Below are positions 8,728 through 16,833 of a DNA stretch of 64,000 bases, piece after piece. This DNA is from Pirellulales bacterium (lineage in GTDB: Bacteria > Planctomycetota > Planctomycetia > Pirellulales > JAEUIK01): positions 1 to 64,000 of the forward strand of contig JAHBXR010000027.1 of NCBI GenBank assembly GCA_019636335.1, read 5' to 3'. The translations under genes were made by a program, and so were the position numbers. Below the pieces are notes generated by a model. The model saw only the letters and a program-made list of their open reading frames with translations, was not told the origin of the DNA and did not search any database. How positions within the stretch are numbered: the stretch's first letter is position 1; the number at the start of each line of letters is the position of its first letter.

Positions 8728-9837
8728 GTGATCGTCGGAACCCCTAAGGAGATCAAACGCGACGAGTACCGCGTGGCGCTCTTGCCCGTCGGCGTCGAAG
8801 AGCTCGTCCGCGCGGGACATCATGTGCTGATCGAACGTGGCGCGGGGCTCGGATCCGGCATTACCGACGAGAATTATCTCGAGCATGGCGCCGAGTTGGT
8901 CGACACGGCCGAGGAGCTTTACGGCCGCGCCGAGATGGTGGTCAAGGTCAAAGAGCCGCTCGAGCCGGAGTTCGCACTGCTGCGACCGCAGCAGGTCCTC
9001 TTCGCCTACTTTCATTTCGCTGCCGACCGCAAGTTGACCGAGGCCCTGCTCGCCAGCCGAGCCACGGCCGTCGCTTACGAGACCCTGCGCGACGAGCAGG
9101 GGCGGCTCCCCTTGCTCACGCCGATGAGCGAAGTCGCCGGGCGCATGAGCATCCAGGAGGGGGCCAAGTATCTCGAACGCCCGCAGATGGGGCGCGGCAT
9201 TCTGCTCGGCGGCGTGCCGGGCGTGGCCCCGGCCAACATCACGATCATCGGCGCCGGCGTGGTCGGTGCGAATGCCGCCAAGGTGGCCGCCGGCTTCGGC
9301 GCGAATATCGGCTTGCTCGACGTGAACCTCGACCGCATGCGCTATCTCGACGACGTCATGCCGGCCAATGTCGACGTGCTGTTCAGCGACCGTCATACGA
9401 TTCGCGAGCAACTTTCTCGCGCGGATCTGGTGATCGGCGCCGTGCTGATTCCCGGCGCCAAGGCGCCGCAGTTGATCGTGCGTAGCGACCTGCAGGTGAT
9501 GAAGCCGGGCGCCGTGATTATCGACGTGGCCATCGACCAGGGAGGCTGCGTCGAGACGAGCCGCCCCACGACCCACAGCGAGCCGACCTACGTCGTTGAC
9601 GGCGTGGTCCACTACTGCGTGACGAATATGCCCGGCGCCGTCGGCCGCACGAGCACCTACGCCTTGTGCAATGTGACGTTGCCCTGGGCACTGCGTATCG
9701 CGTCACGCGGCATCCTGGCGGCGGCGACCGAATCCGCGCCGATTGCCCGGGCGATCAACATCATGGATGGCGAAGTCACGAACCGACCCGTCGCCGATAC
9801 GTTCAAGCTGCGCTACAACTCGCGCTTCGAGCGGTGA
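8728..9837 (+). CDS. ald: Alanine dehydrogenase
   Basis: This 369-residue enzyme interconverts L-alanine and pyruvate plus ammonia with NAD. The start is the GTG at 8728, preceded by GGAGGGA with correct spacing, giving MIVGTPKEIKRDEYRVAL, the hallmark N-terminus. Other marks are substrate residues in VKVKEP and FAYFHFAAD, LLTPMSEVAGRMS, the NAD fold ITIIGAGVVGANAAKVAAGFGA and the C-terminal CVTNMPGAVGRTSTYALCN. Full length and motif spacing match the Ald family. Nearby genes do not form a clear operon with it. Confidence 0.96.
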   Translation: MIVGTPKEIKRDEYRVALLPVGVEELVRAGHHVLIERGAGLGSGITDENYLEHGAELVDTAEELYGRAEMVVKVKEPLEPEFALLRPQQVLFAYFHFAADRKLTEALLASRATAVAYETLRDEQGRLPLLTPMSEVAGRMSIQEGAKYLERPQMGRGILLGGVPGVAPANITIIGAGVVGANAAKVAAGFGANIGLLDVNLDRMRYLDDVMPANVDVLFSDRHTIREQLSRADLVIGAVLIPGAKAPQLIVRSDLQVMKPGAVIIDVAIDQGGCVETSRPTTHSEPTYVVDGVVHYCVTNMPGAVGRTSTYALCNVTLPWALRIASRGILAAATESAPIARAINIMDGEVTNRPVADTFKLRYNSRFER

Positions 9838-9904
9838 GGCGACATCGAGCAACATATGTTTCTCACGTGGACGTGGAGTCGCGGAGAGGGTTTGGGGGGG
9901 AAGT

Positions 9905-9966
9905 TATTCGCAGATGCACGCAGATAGAGTTGTTTAGCAATCCACATCTGCGTGCATCTGCGGATA
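9905..9966. repeat. Palindromic repeat, CATCTGCGT family, copy 1
   Basis: The arms at 9905-9925 and 9946-9966 match at 20 of 21 positions; the 17-bp core CGCAGATGCACGCAGAT is exact. It lies between ald and mtnA. A related copy lies at 18497-18581. Confidence 0.8.
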
Positions 9967-10013
9967 GCTACTGACTGGCAAGAAGATGAATCGATCTACG
10001 GAAGGAAGCGCTG

Positions 10014-11081
10014 ATGCCCGTCGATGAGAAGACGCAGTTTCGCACGTTGCATTGGGAGGGGGATGTCGACGGGCATCTGGTGATGATCGATCAGACGCGG
10101 CTGCCGGTCGAGCTGGTCGAGATCGATTGCCGCGACGTCGACGCCGTGTGGGAGGCGATTCGTGCGCTGCGTGTGCGGGGCGCCCCGGCCATCGGAATTG
10201 CCGCGGCGTACGGTGTGTGCGTCGGTGTGCAGGCGGCGGCCGATGCCGACGAGGTGGGCTTCTTCGCGCGGCTCGACGAAGCGGCCACGTTCCTGGCCAG
10301 CAGCCGGCCCACGGCGGTGAATCTCTTCTGGGCGCTCAACCGCATGCAGCGCGTAGCAAAGGCCGCCCGCGGCACCATGACCGTGAGCGAGCTGCGCGCG
10401 CGGCTGCTCGACGAAGCCCACACGATCTGCGATGAAGATCGCGACATGTGCCGCGCCATTGGACGTCACGGCGCCGCGTTGCTCGCCGATGGGCAAGGCG
10501 TGCTCACGCATTGCAACGCTGGCGGATTGGCTACTGCCGATTATGGCACGGCGCTGGCCCTCTTCTTCGCCGCACACGAGGCAGGCAAGCGCATTCACGT
10601 TTACGCCGACGAGACGCGGCCGCTCTTGCAAGGCGCGCGACTCACCGCTTGGGAGCTGCAACAACGCGGCATTCCGGTGACGCTGTTGTGCGATTCGATG
10701 GCGGCTCAGGTGATGCGCGAGGGGAAAGTGTCGGCCGTCGTAACGGGCGCCGATCGCATTGCGGCCAACGGTGACACGGCGAATAAGATCGGCACGTACG
10801 GTGTGGCCGTGCTCGCCGCGGCACACAACATTCCGTTCTACGTGGCCGCGCCGACGAGCACGTTCGATCTGACGCTGGCTGACGGCAGCGCCATCCCGAT
10901 CGAAGAACGCGACGCCAGTGAAATCACGCACGGCTTCGGCCGCCAAACCGCCCCGGCGGGGATCAACGTCTACAACCCGGCGTTCGATGTGACGCCCGCG
11001 CGGCTCATCAAGGCGATCATCTGCGAGCGCGGGGTGATCGAGCCGGTGACGACGGAGCGGATTGCGCAGATGGTTACCTGA
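10014..11081 (+). CDS. mtnA: S-methyl-5-thioribose-1-phosphate isomerase
   Basis: This 355-residue enzyme converts methylthioribose-1-phosphate to methylthioribulose-1-phosphate in the methionine salvage pathway. It has the eIF2B-like fold with RVRGAPAIGIAAAYG near residue 57, the catalytic Cys in THCNAGGLAT, the catalytic Asp in VTGADRIAANGDTANKIGTY and the phosphate-contact region FYVAAPTSTFD. GGAAGG precedes the ATG. No other salvage genes are adjacent, so the pathway must be scattered. The related eIF2B-like and ribose-1,5-bisphosphate isomerase families lack this exact motif set. Confidence 0.95.
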   Translation: MPVDEKTQFRTLHWEGDVDGHLVMIDQTRLPVELVEIDCRDVDAVWEAIRALRVRGAPAIGIAAAYGVCVGVQAAADADEVGFFARLDEAATFLASSRPTAVNLFWALNRMQRVAKAARGTMTVSELRARLLDEAHTICDEDRDMCRAIGRHGAALLADGQGVLTHCNAGGLATADYGTALALFFAAHEAGKRIHVYADETRPLLQGARLTAWELQQRGIPVTLLCDSMAAQVMREGKVSAVVTGADRIAANGDTANKIGTYGVAVLAAAHNIPFYVAAPTSTFDLTLADGSAIPIEERDASEITHGFGRQTAPAGINVYNPAFDVTPARLIKAIICERGVIEPVTTERIAQMVT

Positions 11082-11169
11082 CAAGAGAGACTAATGTGGG
11101 TGTCATGCCCTCACCGGTACCCCGGGGTGGGCATGCGATCGATGTTTGTTGACAGGGGCAGAGTCTTCG

Positions 11170-11673
11170 ATGGACGAAAACCCTTACAGTGCGCCGATAC
11201 CCGCATCCAAAGCGGACGGGCCTGTGGTCGATCGTCCCGTCGTCGGACTGCGAAGCGGAAAGGCGGGCGATCTCCTACGCGTGCTAAGACTGCAAAGATA
11301 TGCAGCGGTCATGCTCAGCCTCTGGATCCCGGCAGGCATTCTCAACGTGCTCGGAATATTGATCGACCGCAATCAAAAGATCGTTTCTGAATTCGTGATA
11401 TCTGTCCCGGAATACTTGGAAATTACTTTCGGCGTTTTGGTCATCGCTGGCTTTTTGTTCTATGCAATCGTTTGGTTCGCGACAGTCTTGTTGAACTCAT
11501 TCCTCACCGCGCGTTTCTATCATCCGCTGGTCGCTTTGCTTGCTGGATTGATCTCCGCGTATCCTGGGGCTGGCTTTGTAGTAACGCTGCTGCTCAACTT
11601 CAAGGCCCGCCGCGTGATGCGAGCGAATGGGATTCCACTCGGTCCGCTTTGGGCCAAGCGCACCGCATCCTGA
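11170..11673 (+). CDS. Small multi-pass membrane protein with NPYSAP N-terminus
   Basis: The product has 167 residues. The ATG at 11170 gives MDENPYSAPIPASK, a start typical of a large class of planctomycete membrane proteins. About four hydrophobic segments follow (around AVMLSLWIPAGILNVLGI, LEITFGVLVIAGFLFYAIVW, FYHPLVALLAGLISAYP and GFVVTLLLNF), ending in a basic tail. An in-frame TTG at 11146 is less likely. Function is unknown. It precedes the DUF433 remnant on the same strand. Confidence 0.7.
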   Translation: MDENPYSAPIPASKADGPVVDRPVVGLRSGKAGDLLRVLRLQRYAAVMLSLWIPAGILNVLGILIDRNQKIVSEFVISVPEYLEITFGVLVIAGFLFYAIVWFATVLLNSFLTARFYHPLVALLAGLISAYPGAGFVVTLLLNFKARRVMRANGIPLGPLWAKRTAS

Positions 11674-11712
11674 CTTTCTCAGGTTAAACCATTCCTGATT
11701 TGCATGAACCAC

Positions 11713-11959
11713 ATGTCCGGCAGTTCTATTCCCGGCATCACGAAGACATCCGGTGTCTGTGGGTGGTGATGCTTGCGTAGCTGGCACTCGGATCGCGGTC
11801 TGGACGCTGGAGGCGATGCGACGCCTGGGGGTGAGTGACGCAGCAATTCTCGCTAACTATCCTGGCCTGAGCGCGAATGACTTGGCCCACGTCTGGAGCT
11901 ATGTCGCACAGCACACGCAAGAGATCGAAGAACAAATCGTGGAAAATGAAAACGCGTGA
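11713..11959 (+). pseudogene. DUF433 (antitoxin-type) gene broken by a +1 frameshift
   Basis: From the ATG at 11713 the frame codes MSGSSIPGITKTSGVCG and then stops at GGGTGGTGA. Dropping one base near 11761-11765 rejoins it to GDACVAGTRIAVWTLEAMRR and the rest of a DUF433 domain, including ILANYPGLSANDLAHVWSYV, ending at 11959. DUF433 proteins are often antitoxin partners of PIN-like toxins, but no toxin gene follows. The downstream piece could still be read from the GTG at 11753. A sequencing error is an alternative explanation. Its stop overlaps a possible GTG start of the sulfatase gene. Confidence 0.7.
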
Positions 11960-11982
11960 GAATCCCTAACGTGCGATCCATC

Positions 11983-13359
11983 ATGATTTCAACAACAATG
12001 ACGGCACGCCTTCTGCTGGCACTCGCCTTCATCGTTCTTAGCTCGCTACTGACAATACCGGCGGCCGCCTCCGAGCCGCCCAACTTCATCGTCCTCATGG
12101 CCGATGATCTCGGCGCGAAGGAACTCGGCTGCTATGGCCACCAGACGCATCGCACGCCGCAGCTCGATCGGCTCGCGGACGAGGGGATGCGCTTTCGCAC
12201 TTGCTATGCCACGCCCCTCTGTTCGCCCACGCGCGTCCTGCTGATGACGGGGCGCTATGCGTTTCGCACCGGCTGGTTCGATTTGATCGGCCGCCCCTTC
12301 GCACCCACGCCCGACGATCCCCTTTTCGATCTCGGCTCCGCGCAGGTCACCTTTGCCGACGTGCTCAAGGAGCGCGGCTACGCCACGGCGCTCGCCGGCA
12401 AGTGGCAGCTCTCGGGCGAGGGGGAAAAGCTCGTCCACGATTGCGGCTTCGACGAGTACCTGATCTGGGCTTACAAGCACAACCTGCCCCCCGGCGTCAC
12501 GCACACGGGCGCTTGGGAAAATGAACGCAATCAGAAGACCGCCCGTTATTGGAACCCCTGCCTATTGGAGAACGGCAAGTACGTGCCGACCACGCCCCAG
12601 GACTACGGGCCCGACCGCTTCTGCGATTTTCTGATCGACTTCATGCGCAAGAATCGCGAGCGCCCCTTCCTGGTCTACTATCCCATGTGCCTCGTCCACA
12701 GGCCGTGGGATCCCACGCCCGACTTGAAACGTCCCGGCCAGAAGACAAAAGGAGGACTCGCTACCAACGTCGAGTATATGGATCACGAAGTGGGCCGTTT
12801 CATGGCGGCGATCGAGGATCTCGGCCTGGGCGAACGGACCTATCTCTTTTTCGTCGGCGACAACGGCACCGCCAAAGATGGCAAGGGAACGGTGACCGAG
12901 CGCGGCGTGCGCGTGCCACTGATCGTGCGTGGGCCGGACGTGACGAAGGGTGCGGTGAGTGATGAGCTGGCGAGTGTCGCCGATATCTTTCCGACGCTGA
13001 CCGAACTGGCAGGAGCCAGGCTGCCCAGCGACCGCGAGATCGACGGGGTGAGCCTGGTGCCGACGTTGCACGATCCGGCGGCGCCGCACCGAGAGTGGAT
13101 CTTCAGCTACCTGACCGATCGCCGCATGCTGCGCGACAAACGCTGGCTGTTGGAAGGCAACGGCCGCTTCTACGACTGCGGCGACCATCGCGACCACCAG
13201 GGGTATCGAGAAGTGACCGACTCGCAGGATCCAGAGGTCGTGGCGGCGCGCGAGCGATTGGAGAAGCTGCTCGAGGAGTTGCCCGGGCCAGAAATCGACG
13301 GTGATCGTACACGTCGGGTAGAGGAACGCCGACGGGCGAAGAACAAGAACAACGAATAG
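11983..13359 (+). CDS. Secreted formylglycine sulfatase
   Basis: This 458-residue arylsulfatase-type enzyme should remove sulfate esters, probably from algal or other polysaccharides, as is usual in planctomycetes. A signal peptide (RLLLALAFIVLSSLLTIPAAASE) precedes the metal site NFIVLMADDLG (D41, D42). The nucleophile motif CSPTR has Cys80, which a formylglycine-generating enzyme would convert. Other marks are GKWQL, HRPWDPTP and the second metal site FFVGDNGT. Starts at GTG 11956 and ATG 12001 are also possible; 11983 gives the cleanest signal peptide. The highly charged tail is unusual. The substrate cannot be told from sequence. Confidence 0.9.
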   Translation: MISTTMTARLLLALAFIVLSSLLTIPAAASEPPNFIVLMADDLGAKELGCYGHQTHRTPQLDRLADEGMRFRTCYATPLCSPTRVLLMTGRYAFRTGWFDLIGRPFAPTPDDPLFDLGSAQVTFADVLKERGYATALAGKWQLSGEGEKLVHDCGFDEYLIWAYKHNLPPGVTHTGAWENERNQKTARYWNPCLLENGKYVPTTPQDYGPDRFCDFLIDFMRKNRERPFLVYYPMCLVHRPWDPTPDLKRPGQKTKGGLATNVEYMDHEVGRFMAAIEDLGLGERTYLFFVGDNGTAKDGKGTVTERGVRVPLIVRGPDVTKGAVSDELASVADIFPTLTELAGARLPSDREIDGVSLVPTLHDPAAPHREWIFSYLTDRRMLRDKRWLLEGNGRFYDCGDHRDHQGYREVTDSQDPEVVAARERLEKLLEELPGPEIDGDRTRRVEERRRAKNKNNE

Positions 13360-13371
13360 CACCAACGCAGG

Positions 13372-14610
13372 TTATTGCGACGGCCACATCTGGCCAAACG
13401 TGTAGACCGTCACATGCTCGCGTGGACTGCCCGGTTCGGCGGCCAGCTTCTTGAGCTCTTCCCACTCGCCGCGGATCGTGCCGTCGAAGAACGCGCGAAC
13501 CCAGGCTCGCATATCGGCGACCGTCTGCAAGTTGCCGGGGCGCTTCTCGTCGGTCATCCGGCCATCCCAGAAGGGCTCGTCGGAGAAATCGATGTGCTCG
13601 ATGCCGGGCCGATCGAGGTAGACGCGGAGCGCGCCCCCTTCGATGGCGCCGAGCTTCTTGTCCCACACGCCCAGGATGCGCGCGATCTCGGCCTCGTATT
13701 CGGCTCTCGTGCGACCGATGCGTTGCAGTTGCTCCTCGGTGGGGGGCGGTGGAAGCGATTTCTGAATCCACAGAAACGGCGCCCGTCCGCTCTCCTCTTC
13801 TCCCTTCACCGGTTGAAAGCCATACACTTCGGCCACGCCGTCGATGTTCACCCCGCCGCGGATGCGCTCGTCGAGAATGCGCACCGTACCGGCGGCCTGA
13901 CCGCCGCGCGAGTGGCCGACCGCCCCTACTCCCCGCGCCAGATCGAGCCGTCCGGCGAAGCGGCTGTCATTCTTGTTGAGTACCGTAAGCTGATCGATCA
14001 CGAAGCTCATGTCGCGCGACCAATGCTCGATGCGCTCCCGGTAAAAGCGGCGAAACTCTTCGGGACTTTTCGGTTCGGGCCACCCACGTTCTTCCGGTGT
14101 GAGCTTGCCCAGCACGCGGCCGTCGGGCAGACGCACCCCTCGAGCGTTGTAGGGAGGATCGATGGCCGCCACGATCCAGCCGTGGCTGGCGAGATCTTCG
14201 ACGAGCGTGTTATAGGTCGTCCCCTTCATGCCGCCGCCGGGCGCGAAGATCACCACCGGGTACTTCTCGTTGCCTGTCGGTAGTGCTGCGTTCTCAAGAC
14301 TGTGCGCGCGCATCGATTTGATGCGTTCGATCTGATCGGGCTTCCAGGGCCCTTGCATCTCGTCAGCGTCGGGGACATAAGGGGCACGTTCGCCGGTCGC
14401 CGCGGGATCGGCCGGATAGTAAAGATGCACCATCAGCTCGCGCTTATCGAGCGGTGCGGCCGTCTCTAGCTCGTCGCGTGCGTCATCCTGCCAGTGAAAG
14501 CTCGTGCGGCCTGGCTTGTGCGGGCCGGTGGGCGCAGGCAGAAGTTCGTCCGCGACGGCAGCAGCCTGCAAAAGAACCAGGCCGAGCAAGGCCAGGCGAA
14601 TTGGCGGCAT
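13372..14610 (-). CDS. Secreted alpha/beta hydrolase, PAF-acetylhydrolase-like
   Basis: The protein has 412 residues with an N-terminal signal peptide (PPIRLALLGLVLLQAAAVADE). The oxyanion region reads YPVVIFAPGGGMKGTTYNTL, the nucleophile elbow GAVGHSRGGQAA supplies the Ser, and a late His lies in GIEHIDFSD. This order resembles bacterial platelet-activating-factor acetylhydrolase and dienelactone-hydrolase relatives. It probably cleaves a small ester or lipid outside the cytoplasm; the substrate is unknown. It converges with the sulfatase gene, leaving 12 nt between the stops, and has no partner upstream on its strand. Confidence 0.82.
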   Translation of the reverse strand: MPPIRLALLGLVLLQAAAVADELLPAPTGPHKPGRTSFHWQDDARDELETAAPLDKRELMVHLYYPADPAATGERAPYVPDADEMQGPWKPDQIERIKSMRAHSLENAALPTGNEKYPVVIFAPGGGMKGTTYNTLVEDLASHGWIVAAIDPPYNARGVRLPDGRVLGKLTPEERGWPEPKSPEEFRRFYRERIEHWSRDMSFVIDQLTVLNKNDSRFAGRLDLARGVGAVGHSRGGQAAGTVRILDERIRGGVNIDGVAEVYGFQPVKGEEESGRAPFLWIQKSLPPPPTEEQLQRIGRTRAEYEAEIARILGVWDKKLGAIEGGALRVYLDRPGIEHIDFSDEPFWDGRMTDEKRPGNLQTVADMRAWVRAFFDGTIRGEWEELKKLAAEPGSPREHVTVYTFGQMWPSQ

Positions 14611-14774
14611 GAAAGAATCTCCGGAGAGCGAAGGGATGCGGCATCCTGAAACGCGTCCGGATTATAGGCCACGCGTTACCATGTGGTATCGTGATCGCGT
14701 GATGTTCGCTGGGTGTCACCGGCGGAGCCAGAGTTTACGCCCCAGGCGGACTTGGAGAACTCGCGCCACACGAA

Positions 14775-14810
14775 ATTAAAAAAGGCACGAGCCCGATGGG
14801 ATCGTGCCTC
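14775..14810 (-). terminator. Intrinsic terminator after the anti-sigma-like gene
   Basis: AGGCACGA (14783-14790) pairs with TCGTGCCT (14802-14809), and on the minus strand the hairpin runs into a six-T tract. It lies about 55 nt after the gene that ends at 14864 and should end the sigma/anti-sigma transcript. Confidence 0.8.
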
Positions 14811-14863
14811 GATCGCGGAAACGGTTGCGCAATTTCGCGGGCAGGATTGGTTCCAGGCCGTTG

Positions 14864-15832
14864 CTATTCGGCGGCGGCGTTCTTCGAGTCGAGCTCGACG
14901 ATGCGGAACGTGATCACCGAGTCGTCGCGGTGGCTGCCGGCGGCGATCTTGCCGTCGTCGTTGCGGAAGATGTCGTCTCCCGACGTGCCGCGTTGGCAGT
15001 TGCAGTTGTGCAGATAGACGACGTGGCCATCCTCGAACAGCACGTTCTGGCCATCGCCGCCGTGGTTCGAGCTTTGATGTTCGCCCCGCATCTGGCAGGG
15101 GGCATCGGAGACGATGGCGAACGTCTCGCGATGGAAGTTGCGCGGGCTGTGGTAGCCCGACTTGTCGGTGTAGCCGGCCGTCGCACAGTAGTTGCCCGCG
15201 ATGCTGCGGCAAACACTACGCAGGTGGTCGAGTCCGTACTCGTCGATCTCCTCGGGCGTGGGCAAGCGCATGCAGCGTTGCTCGGCGGTGGCCGACGAGG
15301 GGCAGACGAACGGTTGCGAGCCTTCGACAAACCCGGTGCGGGACAGAAGCGAGGCGAAGGCGGCGGGCACGGCACGGCCGTTGCGTGCCGCGACTGCGGG
15401 GAAGTAGGAGCCGTGCGCCTGACTGTAGTTGGTCACGCCGGCGCCGATCATGCGCAGGTTGTTCTGGCACATGGCCAATTGCGCCTGGAAGCGGCTATGG
15501 CTGACGGCGGGGAAGAAGAGCATCGAGGCGGCGATCATGATGCCGGCGGCGACCATGAAGTCTTGCACGCTCCACCCCATGCGCGTGCTGACCGTTTCGA
15601 CACGGGATTCGACCGTGACGCGGGCATGGATCTGGATCTGCTCGCAGGTGCGCAGCGCCAGCCCCGGCGGGGGCTCGTGGTGGTCTTCTTCTTCCGACAG
15701 CGGTGCGAGCGCTTCGCTCAGCACCTCGAGTTCGCGTTGGAGCTGCGGGTTGCGCCGCAGCTCCTCTTCTAGTCGTTCGACTTCGTCCGGCTCTAGCGAC
15801 CCAAGCAGGTAGCCAAGTAGCTCGTCGCGCAT
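14864..15832 (-). CDS. Anti-sigma-like membrane protein with pseudopilin-type (DUF1559-like) outer domain
   Basis: The 322-residue product follows an ECF sigma gene by 89 nt. Residues 1-60 form an acidic helical segment (RDELLGYLLGSLEPDEVERLEEELRRNP) like the N-termini of planctomycete anti-sigma factors, without a zinc motif. One membrane segment (DFMVAAGIMIAASMLFFPAV) follows at about residue 90. The outer part resembles DUF1559 pseudopilin-type proteins: AMCQNNLRMIGAGVTNYSQAHGSYFPA, several Cys, and NHGGDGQNVLFEDGHVVYL, close to the H-X9-DG signature though with ten residues between His and DG. The likely role is to hold the sigma factor at the membrane and release it on an outer signal. 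That role is inferred from gene order and N-terminal shape. Confidence 0.75.
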   Translation of the reverse strand: MRDELLGYLLGSLEPDEVERLEEELRRNPQLQRELEVLSEALAPLSEEEDHHEPPPGLALRTCEQIQIHARVTVESRVETVSTRMGWSVQDFMVAAGIMIAASMLFFPAVSHSRFQAQLAMCQNNLRMIGAGVTNYSQAHGSYFPAVAARNGRAVPAAFASLLSRTGFVEGSQPFVCPSSATAEQRCMRLPTPEEIDEYGLDHLRSVCRSIAGNYCATAGYTDKSGYHSPRNFHRETFAIVSDAPCQMRGEHQSSNHGGDGQNVLFEDGHVVYLHNCNCQRGTSGDDIFRNDDGKIAAGSHRDDSVITFRIVELDSKNAAAE

Positions 15833-15921
15833 GGCACCAATTCCCTTAATTTATTCTGGCGGGGCAGAAGCTCGCCCCGTCGGCAGGAGGCCGCGATCGT
15901 CGCGCGCCTCGTACGTGGCCA

Positions 15922-16590
15922 TTACGGGTGGAATTCTCCCGAGGGCTGCGTGTTGTGCCAGGCCTCGTTGAGCTTCAAGATGGCGGTGTGCAACCGGCTC
16001 TTGACGGTCCCGACGGGCACGGCCAGCACTTCGGCCGCCTCGCGATACTTCATGCCTTGGTAGTAGATCAGGGTGATGGCCGCCCGCAAAGGCTCGGGCA
16101 GCGTGGCGATGGTCTGACGGACCCAATTGCGGCGCTCGGCCCCCTCGAGCTGCGCCACGGGTCCCGGCTCGCCACCGACCAACAGTTCGAGCAATGCCCC
16201 TACGTCGTCGTCCTTGCCTTGCCCGTTGCGGCGATCCAAGCTCACCATGCGGTGACGCTTGTTGCGCCGTTGGGCGTCGATAGCTTGATTCGTTGCGATC
16301 GTATAGAGCCACGGCCGGAACTTCCGATCGGTTTCGTACTTATCGCACTTCAGGTGGAGTTGCAGGAACGTGGATTGGAACACGTCTTCGGCCATCTCCG
16401 CGTCGTCCAGATAGCGACGCAGGTAGCTGTACAGCTCGCGTTCGTACCGGTGGACCAACTCGTCGAAGGCCGCGCGATCGCCGGTGTCCCGATAGCGCAC
16501 GATCAGCGCTTCGTCGGTCTCATCCGCGAACGATCGTCGCCCAGGGGCGACTTGATTCGGTTTCGACATAGGCTTGATGGTCTTGTTCAT
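15922..16590 (-). CDS. ECF RNA polymerase sigma factor (sigma-70 family)
   Basis: The protein has 222 residues from the ATG at 16590. Region 2 is clear: LIVRYRDTGDRAAFDELVHRY, AEDVFQSTFLQLH and FRPWLYTIATNQAIDAQRR. Region 4 reads LPEPLRAAITLIYYQGMKYREAAEVLAVPVGTVKSRLHTAILKL. A 40-residue variable linker (GQGKDDDVGALLELLVGGEP) separates them. An in-frame ATG at 16569 is an alternative start. The anti-sigma-like gene follows on the same strand, so this is a typical sigma/anti-sigma unit. The NCS2-like permease diverges from it across about 240 nt that probably hold both promoters. Confidence 0.92.
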   Translation of the reverse strand: MNKTIKPMSKPNQVAPGRRSFADETDEALIVRYRDTGDRAAFDELVHRYERELYSYLRRYLDDAEMAEDVFQSTFLQLHLKCDKYETDRKFRPWLYTIATNQAIDAQRRNKRHRMVSLDRRNGQGKDDDVGALLELLVGGEPGPVAQLEGAERRNWVRQTIATLPEPLRAAITLIYYQGMKYREAAEVLAVPVGTVKSRLHTAILKLNEAWHNTQPSGEFHP

Positions 16591-16833
16591 GGTTCTTACG
16601 TGTCCGACCGGCTGATGGTTCGTGCGGCAAAGGATTCGATGAGATGTGAACCGCAAGTTCCCCCCGGCGGTCGTGACGTGTCGCCTCTCTACGACAAGAA
16701 GATGATGACGTGAAGGGTAGACAAACCGTTGTCTGAGTGGCCTCGGCTGGGCCGTTTGTTCCGTCTTTCCGTGCCAATTTGACAGTCTGACTCGATAGCT
16801 CGTAGACTCTGGACGGCATAATCCGCAACTCGC

